Assembly (NCBI GenBank): GCA_002729275.1
Contig: PBTP01000134.1
Location: 4,558 to 10,451 of the forward strand
DNA length: 5,894 nt
Direction: 5' to 3'
Origin: Roseibacillus sp.
GTDB lineage: Bacteria; Verrucomicrobiota; Verrucomicrobiia; Verrucomicrobiales; Akkermansiaceae
Below are positions 1-5,375 of the stretch, piece after piece (position 1 is the stretch's first letter; every line of letters begins with the position of its first letter). The notes under the pieces were generated by a model, which did no database searches, had not been told where the DNA came from, and saw only the letters and a program-made list of their open reading frames with translations. Position numbers and translations under genes: made by a program.

Positions 1-1101
1 AACAAGTCGATGGCCAAGTGGAATGGCTTCGGAAGTCCTGAGGATGTCGTTGGGAAAAGCGATCATGACCTTTTCCGCGAGGATCATGCCAACGAAGCGC
101 TCAGCGATGAGAGAAAGATTTTAGAAAGTGGGGAGCCAATCCTCGGCTATGTTGAGAAGGAGACCACGCCTGCGGGAGGAGAGGCTTGGGTGTTGACCAC
201 GAAAATGCCCCTGATTGACAGGGTTGGTGCGATTATCGGGACCTTTGGGGTCTCAAGCGATGTTTCCGAGCTTGTGCGAACCCAGCAGTCGCTCGCAGAG
301 GCGGCTGCTGCATTACAGCGACGTAACGACGAGATTGAGGAAGAGCTGGCACTAGCACGGGAGGTCCAGCAGGCCCTTCTGCCTCACGACTATCCGACGG
401 TTCCCGCCGGCCCGGGCAGCGGGCAGCTGAAATTTGGTCATCGCTACATACCGATCTCGGGCTTGGCGGGTGATTTTTTCGAGGTATTTCCGATTGGAGA
501 TCATTGTGCGGGTTTATTCATCTGCGACGTGATGGGGCACGGCGTGCGTTCAGCTCTCATAGTATCAATGCTGCGGGGTCTCGCGGAACGGATCCATCAG
601 GTCGCTGAGGATCCTGGAGAATTTCTCGGTCAGCTTAACAGCGGGCTTTCTGCCATTCTGACTGAGGCTGAGATGACGATGTTTGCCACCGCATTTCTCG
701 CGGTGATTGATCTCGAAAATGGAGAATTACGATACGCCAGCGCCGGACATCCGGCCCCGATAATGCGCAGTATCGAGGGTGAAGCTGGAGTGCTGCCAAT
801 GGGGGGCCGGGGAAAAGGAACTGCATTAGGGCTCTTCCCGGACGCAACCTATGAGTCCCAGACTCTCAAGTTGAGCATGTTAAAGCAGCTTATGCTCTTC
901 ACGGACGGGATTATCGAAGTCGAAAATCCTGATGGTGAGGCCTTTCTTCAGAACAGGTTGGTCCAGGCGGTTTCGGATGAGGAATGTTCTGGAGTGGACC
1001 AACTTCTCGACCGCGTCCTTGATCGCGTTCTTAGTTTTGCGGAAAGCCAGCGTTTTGACGACGATGTTTGCTTGCTAGCAGTTGAGATTGGAGAGGACTA
1101 A
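1..1101 (+). CDS. PAS domain / PP2C-type (SpoIIE/RsbU family) serine phosphatase, 5' partial
   Basis: A probable signal-controlled protein serine/threonine phosphatase of the RsbU/SpoIIE type. Such enzymes usually dephosphorylate a STAS-domain anti-sigma-factor antagonist in the cytoplasm. The reading frame is open to the left edge (codons N-K-S before the ATG at position 10), so that ATG is probably internal and the N-terminus is missing. Counting from that Met, residues 1-90 are the C-terminal part of a PAS domain (GKSDHDLF, then GTFGVSSDVSE). Residues 90-118 are a helical linker/coiled coil leading into AREVQQALLP, the classic entry to this phosphatase family. The catalytic domain shows AGDFFEV (Asp155), DVMGHG (Asp173), SAGHPAP, LFTDGIIEVEN (Asp299) and the terminal FDDDVCLLAV (Asp350-352), so the metal-binding acidic residues are present. 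The usual GGD is AGD and the usual DD-hydrophobic-T is DDVC, both mild variants. The gene converges on the CAP-domain gene with only 18 bp between them. No anti-sigma or STAS partner lies in the window, so its target is unknown. Confidence 0.92.
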   Translation, partial: NKSMAKWNGFGSPEDVVGKSDHDLFREDHANEALSDERKILESGEPILGYVEKETTPAGGEAWVLTTKMPLIDRVGAIIGTFGVSSDVSELVRTQQSLAEAAAALQRRNDEIEEELALAREVQQALLPHDYPTVPAGPGSGQLKFGHRYIPISGLAGDFFEVFPIGDHCAGLFICDVMGHGVRSALIVSMLRGLAERIHQVAEDPGEFLGQLNSGLSAILTEAEMTMFATAFLAVIDLENGELRYASAGHPAPIMRSIEGEAGVLPMGGRGKGTALGLFPDATYESQTLKLSMLKQLMLFTDGIIEVENPDGEAFLQNRLVQAVSDEECSGVDQLLDRVLDRVLSFAESQRFDDDVCLLAVEIGED

Positions 1102-1119
1102 TGTTGCTCCCGCACCGGA

Positions 1120-2202
1120 CTACATTCTTCCTGTGACGAGGGTCCAATGCTTGGCGATAACCCCAAACCCAAGAACCGAAGGGCCCTTTGCCAGCATGAT
1201 ATGCCGGTGCCCGTCCGAGTAGAACCATGATTCGTAGGCGGAGGAAAAGCTTCCCTGCCCCGCGGCAATACACTCGCCCGAAGGCCCACCGCTAAAGCCC
1301 GCTTTCCGTGCCCGATCGGAGAAACTCTTTTTGCCTGGAACCGGGGAAGTATGTGAAAAGAAGCCCATCCGCGCCATATCGCCCGAGTGCCCGGTGGCCG
1401 AGCTGCTGAGCTTTTCCTCCAGTTTGAGGGGGCGCAGGCCGAGAACTGCCCGTTCATAGCTGATCAAGCGAGCGAAATTTTTCTGAGGCGCGCTTGCCCA
1501 GCTGGATGCTTGGTTGTGCTCGTTAGCTGATGTCAGGCTTGCTATCTCTGAGCGCATTGTGCCGAGGACTTCCGCCGCCTTCATATAGCTGCTGCCATCG
1601 AAACTCTCCTCAAGTGCAGACTTGCGGCGCTCCAGTTTGCTGATTGCGCGGGCCTCTTCCTTGGTTTGACCCTCAAAGCGGGCGAGCTGGTCGTGGATCT
1701 CAACCAAGGCATCAGTGATTCCGTCAATTTGCTTATCGATGGCGGTGGTATCCGTATTAGAAAGCTTTGTGGCTCGCTGGTAGAGCCGGTCCAGTTTCTC
1801 CCACTCGGCACGGAGGCTGTCGATTTCCTGCCGGTTTTTCTGCCAATCTTTCATCATGAGCGGATAGACCCGGGAGCGCTCCCCTCGCAGCTCATCCACG
1901 ATGGTTACGAGCTCCTCATAGGGATTACCTCCTTGGTTTCTGCTGCTCAGAACATCGGCGAGCCTCCGCTCGTGGTATTGCCTCGCCTTTTGTAGAGCCT
2001 TTCTAAAGGACGGAACGGCTTCCTTGCCTAGCAAGTGAACGCTCCGATAGGCCGCCTGCCGGCGCTCCGGGATGCTGGATTGCATCCACTGGAGCGCCTT
2101 CATAATGACTTGCTTTGATGGGGGTGAAGGAGCCTGGGACTCTTCCGCGACGAGGAGTCTTGGGAATATGAAGACCAGAATCAGGAGATTACGAAAAGGC
2201 AT
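1120..2202 (-). CDS. Exported protein with helical/coiled-coil N-terminal half and C-terminal CAP/SCP (PR-1-like) domain
   Basis: A 360-residue protein. Residues 1-19 form a signal peptide with a hydrophobic stretch and probable cleavage after LLVA, so it likely acts outside the cytoplasmic membrane. Residues 30-85 are helical and resemble a HEAT-type repeat (ERRQAAYRSVHLLGKEAVPSF). Residues 115-220 are charged and heptad-like, probably coiled coil. Residues 240-358 match the CAP/SCP (YkwD-like) fold: NFARLISYERAVLGLRPL, GHSGDMARMG, FFSHTSP (His284), SGECIAAG (Glu310), SDGHRHIML (His332/His334) and a final GFGVIAKHWTLVTG strand. The usual GEN(I/L)A motif reads GECIA here, with Cys in place of Asn. 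Bacterial CAP proteins have no single known reaction, so I assign no substrate. The ATG at 2202 is chosen because it gives a proper signal peptide; there is no Shine-Dalgarno sequence before it. The gene is transcribed away from panD and is apparently monocistronic. Confidence 0.88.
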   Translation of the reverse strand: MPFRNLLILVFIFPRLLVAEESQAPSPPSKQVIMKALQWMQSSIPERRQAAYRSVHLLGKEAVPSFRKALQKARQYHERRLADVLSSRNQGGNPYEELVTIVDELRGERSRVYPLMMKDWQKNRQEIDSLRAEWEKLDRLYQRATKLSNTDTTAIDKQIDGITDALVEIHDQLARFEGQTKEEARAISKLERRKSALEESFDGSSYMKAAEVLGTMRSEIASLTSANEHNQASSWASAPQKNFARLISYERAVLGLRPLKLEEKLSSSATGHSGDMARMGFFSHTSPVPGKKSFSDRARKAGFSGGPSGECIAAGQGSFSSAYESWFYSDGHRHIMLAKGPSVLGFGVIAKHWTLVTGRM

Positions 2203-2300
2203 GATCGGAGATTGGTGGAGCAGGGTGCTTCAAAACAAGTTTAGATGCACGCGGATTTTCGTGTCTTGACCTGAGGGGCAGAGCCAGTTTCCTTCCGGCA
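2203..2300. other. Divergent spacer between the CAP-domain gene and panD
   Basis: These 98 bp must hold the start signals of both flanking genes if neither is read from further away. A TTGACC at 2266-2271 resembles a -35 element for panD, but no good -10 lies 16-18 bp downstream. A TTTAGAT at 2240-2246 is -10-like but has no matching -35 at normal distance. Neither flanking start has a purine-rich Shine-Dalgarno sequence; panD is preceded by TTCCTTCCGGCA. I see no convincing hairpin, so the promoters remain unplaced. Confidence 0.4.
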
Positions 2301-2648
2301 ATGCTGAGGCAGCTTTTGACATCTAAGCTTCACCGGGCGGTGGTTTCTGAGGCCTCCGTGGAGTATGAGGGCAGTATTGAAATTCCAGCCGATCTGGTGG
2401 AGGAGGCCCGGTTAGTTTCCGGAGAGAAGGTTTTGGTGGCATCGATTACGACTGGGGCTCGGCTGGAAACCTACGTGCAGGTGGGTCCGCGGGACACGGG
2501 TAAGATTATTGTGAATGGTGGAGCAGCACATTTGATCGGCAAGGGGGAACTGGTAACCATCATGGCGTTCAGTTTATGTGAGGACCCTGTTGAGGCCCGA
2601 AAGCTAGTTCTGGATGAGGATAACAATATTCTCCGAGCCAGTGGCTAG
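2301..2648 (+). CDS. panD: Aspartate 1-decarboxylase (PanD proenzyme)
   Basis: Makes beta-alanine and CO2 from L-aspartate in the cytoplasm, feeding pantothenate and coenzyme A synthesis. The 115-residue proenzyme has the expected length and start (MLRQLLTSKLHRAVVSEA). It aligns without gaps to E. coli PanD numbering through the key region. The self-cleavage site is Gly24-Ser25 in YEGSIEI, where Ser25 becomes the pyruvoyl group after backbone cleavage. Lys9, His11, Arg54 and Tyr58 (TGARLETYV) and Asn72 (VNGGAAH) are all in place, so the enzyme should be active. The more usual SxxID after the cleavage site reads SIEIP, and NGAAAH reads NGGAAH, both minor changes. It stands alone on its strand, with no panB, panC or PanZ-type maturation factor in the window. 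Its stop lies 32 bp from the end of the convergent lipoprotein gene, and no clear terminator is visible in that gap. Confidence 0.97.
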   Translation: MLRQLLTSKLHRAVVSEASVEYEGSIEIPADLVEEARLVSGEKVLVASITTGARLETYVQVGPRDTGKIIVNGGAAHLIGKGELVTIMAFSLCEDPVEARKLVLDEDNNILRASG

Positions 2649-2680
2649 GTTCGAGTCGATGCAGTTCTGCTGGATTGAGT

Positions 2681-3562
2681 CTAGCGCTCTGGCTGCTCCG
2701 GAAAGTGATCTTTAAGCACAGCGGAGTTTCCCTGCGACGCAGTAGAGGAAACGGGCCCTTGGACATTTCTTTTTTTTGGCAAATCCCATTGAACCAATTC
2801 TGAACTTTGTTTCACGGTGACGTGCTCGCCAGAGTAGTAGACGGTTTCCTCCTTCAGGATTCCAACGTCCTTCGCCAGCCACAAGCTCCGCTTGAGCGAG
2901 GTAGCCTGATCCTCTCCCGTGACAGGGTTAAGGGAGCTGCTTTCATTGGTAATCTGGATTCGTGTCGCTTGGAAAGTTCCCGCGGGAACAGTAACTTCTT
3001 CTTGTTCGATTACTTTAAATAGAAAGGGATTTCCTGGCTCTCGCCCATTGCGCTCCCAATATTGCCCCGGACGCATTGAGGCCTTGGCGAGAGGAACCCC
3101 TTTCTCAAGTAACTGTGCTTCTTCTGCCTTCAGGTGCACTGGAACCCATCCCCAGCTGAAGACCCCGTTCCTATTAATCTGGTAGAGTTCCTCGCCCAGG
3201 AGCTTGCCGTCCTCATAAATGGCAATTGCAGTCAATACCGGCTTACCGTTTCCGAGGTTTCGTTTTCCACTGCACCTGCGTGTCTGCTCAAAAGTGATAA
3301 GTTGGGCAGTATCTGTCGATCCGGTGTAATGGCTGGCATCAGCCGGAGAGAGGGGAACCCTGAGGGGAATTTTCTTCTCGATCCTGTATTTCCATATTTC
3401 GCCTGGGATAGGGCTGAAATAAGGAACGCCGAGGAGGTCAACTCTCTTGGGCGAGAGTGCTCCCTGCAGGGTGGGCGATCTTTTTTCCCTACAGCTATAT
3501 GTCATCAGGGTCGCTCCAAGGAGGAGCGCTAGGAGAGGACACTTGAAAACGGGTCTCCTCAT
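2681..3562 (-). CDS. Probable lipoprotein with a VPAGTF motif, third gene of the TPM operon
   Basis: A 293-residue exported protein of unassigned function. Residues 1-23 are a basic, then hydrophobic leader ending in TYSC. Cys24 is a candidate lipidation site, though Thr at -3 and Tyr at -2 fit the lipobox only loosely. Mature residues 50-260 look beta-rich: PGEIWKYRIEKKI, then an enzyme-free-looking core. The segment TVPAGTFQATRIQITNE (191-207) followed by SLWLAKDVGILKEETVYY (226-243) is a pattern seen in many envelope proteins described as DUF3108-like or TapB-like. There it forms a beta-sandwich with a 'W-x-A-x-x-V/G-G-x-x-K' strand. Residues 264-293 are polar and probably disordered. The ATG overlaps the TGA of the preceding gene (ATGA), so translation is probably coupled to the TPM membrane protein. 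No Shine-Dalgarno sequence is visible. The context suggests an envelope partner of the TPM proteins; that role is inference. Confidence 0.8.
   Translation of the reverse strand: MRRPVFKCPLLALLLGATLMTYSCREKRSPTLQGALSPKRVDLLGVPYFSPIPGEIWKYRIEKKIPLRVPLSPADASHYTGSTDTAQLITFEQTRRCSGKRNLGNGKPVLTAIAIYEDGKLLGEELYQINRNGVFSWGWVPVHLKAEEAQLLEKGVPLAKASMRPGQYWERNGREPGNPFLFKVIEQEEVTVPAGTFQATRIQITNESSSLNPVTGEDQATSLKRSLWLAKDVGILKEETVYYSGEHVTVKQSSELVQWDLPKKRNVQGPVSSTASQGNSAVLKDHFPEQPER
3559..3562 (-). other. ATGA stop/start overlap between operon genes 2 and 3
   Basis: On the minus strand the four bases read ATGA. The TGA ends the TPM membrane protein and the ATG starts the lipoprotein. With no Shine-Dalgarno sequence before this ATG, termination-reinitiation is the simplest way for the downstream gene to be translated. 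This fixes both gene ends and ties the two products together stoichiometrically. Confidence 0.85.
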
Positions 3563-4299
3563 GAGGCTCGTGGAGGGATGGAAACGATGATCCGACTACC
3601 CCCACTCCATTTGGCTTGGAGGCGAAAGCGCCAAGTCGTTTCAGGAAAGGTCAGGGGTGCGAATCGGCGCCTGAGACAGCGGATAATGACGATCGGTAAA
3701 AGGGTGAGGGAGATTAGGATAATGGGAGGAGGAAGCAGCTTTTCACGGGATTGCTTCTCTGGGTGAGGGTCATCAGGAATTCCGCTTTTTGATTGATTCT
3801 GCCCACGCAGCGCCTGGTTCTTCCAAAAAATCAGTTCCTCTCCAGTTTCAAGGGCGAGGGCCTCCATGCGGGCTCGGGTATGCGGTTCTTTCATTCCCCG
3901 GGAAACTGCGCTTTGGCGAACAACTTCGAGGGGTTTTTCACCGGATAGCTTAGCGGAAGTATTCCGGGTGACTACAACAGGTCGGTAGAGTGATTCGGGG
4001 AGGTGCAGAACGACTGCCCATAGAGATTGCCGGGACCACGTTTCTCCGATGCGCAGGGCCAACTCTTCCAAAGTCGTCTCGGAGCCAAGACTCCTGCTCC
4101 AGAGGACGACGAATACGTCGACATCGTGATTCCGCCGATAGCGACCGAGCTCTTCTTCCAGCCGAAGGGTCCGGTCTTCACCCAGCCAACCGCTAGGGTC
4201 GAGAACCTGGCCTCTCGGAGGAGAGGGGAATTCGACCCCCTGGCTTTTCGCGAGTCCAGGGAGGAGAACAGTGATTATGATCAGGAAGAGTCTGGGCAT
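3559..4299 (-). CDS. TPM-domain protein with signal peptide and C-terminal transmembrane segment
   Basis: A 246-residue protein. Residues 1-19 are a signal peptide (MPRLFLIIITVLLPGLAKS). The TPM domain covers about residues 30-160 and starts with VLDPSGWL, then a helix (RTLRLEEELGRYRRNHDV), the strand DVFVVLWSRSL, a helix ending GETWSR, the strand LWAVVLHL and a further strand, VVVTRN. Residues 165-190 are a polar linker. Residues 190-207 (PPPIILISLTLLPIVIIR) are a membrane segment followed by a basic CLRRRF stop and a short tail of about 37 residues. The predicted topology places the TPM domain outside the cytoplasmic membrane and the tail inside. TPM proteins (YgcG/TLP18.3-like) have been linked to phosphatase activity, photosystem repair and membrane-protein maintenance, but no specific role can be claimed here. 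The domain lacks the Gly-rich tail common in YgcG proteins. Its start is 4 bp past the stop of the zinc-ribbon TPM gene and its stop overlaps the lipoprotein start, so it is the middle gene of one operon. Confidence 0.8.
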   Translation of the reverse strand: MPRLFLIIITVLLPGLAKSQGVEFPSPPRGQVLDPSGWLGEDRTLRLEEELGRYRRNHDVDVFVVLWSRSLGSETTLEELALRIGETWSRQSLWAVVLHLPESLYRPVVVTRNTSAKLSGEKPLEVVRQSAVSRGMKEPHTRARMEALALETGEELIFWKNQALRGQNQSKSGIPDDPHPEKQSREKLLPPPIILISLTLLPIVIIRCLRRRFAPLTFPETTWRFRLQAKWSGGSRIIVSIPPRAS

Positions 4300-4303
4300 C
4301 GGA

Positions 4304-5053
4304 TCAGGAGCCAGTTGTAACGGGTTCTTTGCGAGGTTGATGATGTTTGGTTGGCTCCGGGTGTGTCGTGGATGTTCTGGCTGGAGAGCGTCTATCCCGG
4401 AGATCTTCGGGGGCCTTGGTCACCTCGAGCGGCGTGTCATTATGAGATCGTGCATATCTGCAAGCAGCGTAGCAGGCAGAGGAGAGGAGATTCCGGCTAT
4501 CGCGGAGGAACCCAGCAAGTCCCTCATGCCATTGACCATCTCCCAAGCAGGCGGCGAGTTCCTGCAGGGAGGCCTCCCACGACTCACGGGCGAGGAAGGA
4601 CTCCAGGGCGTATCCGCAGGTAAGGCTTAGCTGCCCGGATGTAAGGTCAACAGTAACGAGCAAGTTCCATACGCGGGATTGGTCTGCATCCGGTGCAGTA
4701 TTAAAGAGCCAGAAGGAAAATTCCTCGACCGAGCAGCCCTGCTCCAACTGGACAAAGCAGAAGCAGATATCGGCCTGAGGAATGCGTTTGCGGAGCGCCT
4801 TGTAAGGGCGCAGAAGATTCTTCTCTGTTCCGGGCGGCAGTATCCCGGAAGGGTCGAGGATGAGGGAGAGAGAGGGTGGTTCAAAAGGGAACATGGCCTC
4901 GGAGAGTGGAAGGCTGAATCCGCACCTCGGGCAGAATTCCGCTATTTCACCGCCCTCCGATTTACAGCGAGGGCAGAAGGTCTTGCCCTCGAATTGTGGG
5001 AGGGGAAATCCTTTTTGGTTTTTCCGGTTGAGTTGAGAGAACACCTTCACCAC
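4304..5053 (-). CDS. Zinc-ribbon + TPM-domain protein, first gene of the operon
   Basis: A 249-residue protein with no signal peptide or membrane segment, so probably cytoplasmic. Residues 27-44 form a zinc ribbon, CPRC-x10-CPRC (Cys27, Cys30, Cys41, Cys44). The TPM-like domain covers about 60-200. It begins LILDPSGILPPGTEKNL, continues with a helix, the strand DICFCFVQL, SVEEFSFWLFNTAPD, WNLLVTVDLTSGQLSLTCGYALESFL (the typical TPM strand pair ending in a Gly-Tyr-Ala-Leu-Glu turn) and two final helices. The C-terminal 45 residues are polar, rich in Pro, Thr, His and Arg, and probably disordered. The start is taken as GTG at 5053; a second GTG follows at once (5050), and no Shine-Dalgarno sequence favours either. 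The LDPSG motif is shared with the next gene and suggests paralogy. Zinc ribbon plus TPM in one chain is a known arrangement, but its substrate is not known to me. Confidence 0.8.
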   Translation of the reverse strand: MVKVFSQLNRKNQKGFPLPQFEGKTFCPRCKSEGGEIAEFCPRCGFSLPLSEAMFPFEPPSLSLILDPSGILPPGTEKNLLRPYKALRKRIPQADICFCFVQLEQGCSVEEFSFWLFNTAPDADQSRVWNLLVTVDLTSGQLSLTCGYALESFLARESWEASLQELAACLGDGQWHEGLAGFLRDSRNLLSSACYAACRYARSHNDTPLEVTKAPEDLRDRRSPARTSTTHPEPTKHHQPRKEPVTTGS

Positions 5054-5067
5054 TGGAGTAGGGGAGA

Positions 5068-5096
5068 TATATACAGAACCCTGATATTCACTAAAA
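5068..5096 (-). promoter_or_regulatory. Candidate promoter for the TPM operon
   Basis: On the minus strand TATATA (5073-5068), directly preceded by TG, could be a -10. TTTTAG (5096-5091) lies 17 bp further upstream as a weak -35, in AT-rich surroundings. The implied leader before the GTG at 5053 is only about 10 nt, which fits a gene without a Shine-Dalgarno sequence. The -35 match is poor, so this is tentative. Confidence 0.3.
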
Positions 5097-5177
5097 ATAA
5101 ATGTTTAACATAGGCTACCCCTGATGGAGTAAGGCCTCGAGAGGGTTAGGGATGACTCGTTCCGGCGTAGCAGTGCC

Positions 5178-5197
5178 CCTTGAAGTCCCCTTCAAGG
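5178..5197. repeat. Perfect 8-bp inverted repeat, 4-nt spacer
   Basis: Arms CCTTGAAG (5178-5185) and CTTCAAGG (5190-5197) flank TCCC. No T-run follows on either strand, so it does not look like an intrinsic terminator. Its place between two divergent transcription units fits an operator or an RNA hairpin in the secG leader, if transcription begins upstream of it. Confidence 0.6.
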
Positions 5198-5327
5198 AGA
5201 AGGGTGCTCAAAAACCGTCCATTTATACGCGCTAGCCAGCTGTTGTGGGGGGATTCTGATGAAGCATAAGCTTCTAACTATTAGTGTCTTAATAGACGGC
5301 GAGGACAGGTCTCCGAACTTGCTTTAC

Positions 5328-5335
5328 AAGGAGGG
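5328..5335 (+). other. Orphan Shine-Dalgarno-like sequence AAGGAGGG
   Basis: A near-perfect anti-SD complement, 40 nt before the secG ATG. No ATG, GTG or TTG lies at 5-12 nt downstream. A short CTTG/CAAG stem (5318-5330) could partly cover it. It may be chance, a leader element, or a sign that translation of an extended secG frame passes through it. Confidence 0.35.
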
Positions 5336-5375
5336 AAAGCGCAACCATAGTCCCGCCCCTCATTTTTCAGTTCTC

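Larger units (their letters stand above)
5054..5375. other. Divergent intergenic region upstream of the TPM operon and secG
   Basis: 322 bp with no gene I can support. It holds an AT-rich stretch at 5068-5111 (a candidate promoter for the minus-strand operon and the near-palindrome ATGTT-T-AACAT at 5101-5111), an 8-bp inverted repeat at 5178-5197, a small hairpin GAAGC-ATAA-GCTTC at 5261-5274, and a strong SD-like AAGGAGGG at 5328-5335. A weak + strand promoter-like pair lies at TTGTGG (5243-5248) and CATAAG (5265-5270), but it is not convincing. The secG frame stays open upstream from 5376 to the TGA at 5181-5183, with an in-frame ATG at 5259. Confidence 0.6.

Noticed and set aside
1098..1457. 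A 119-codon minus-strand frame and other frames overlapping the CAP-domain gene.
   Set aside because: The CAP motifs (FFSHTSP, SGECIAAG, SDGHRHIML) lie in the longer minus-strand frame; the others are composition-driven.
2649..2680. A bidirectional terminator between panD and the convergent lipoprotein gene.
   Set aside because: Only 32 bp are available, and I see no stable hairpin with a T-run on either strand.
3134..3532. A 132-codon + strand frame opposite the lipoprotein gene.
   Set aside because: It has no domain features and lacks context. The minus frame has a leader peptide, a VPAGTF motif and a coupled start.
4679..5113. A 144-codon open frame on the + strand, opposite the zinc-ribbon TPM gene.
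   Set aside because: It shows no recognisable motif. The minus strand encodes CPRC-x10-CPRC and a TPM domain in an operon, so the + frame is a shadow.
5178..5197. The inverted repeat as an intrinsic terminator.
   Set aside because: No T-run follows on either strand, and no gene on either strand ends just before it.
5301..5365. tRNA-like stretch: a TTTACAA loop resembling the tRNA-Val(TAC) anticodon loop, and on the other strand CTTGTAA resembling tRNA-Thr.
   Set aside because: The anticodon stem has a mismatch on one strand and does not form on the other. There is no GTTCRA T-loop and no paired acceptor stem, so it is not a tRNA.
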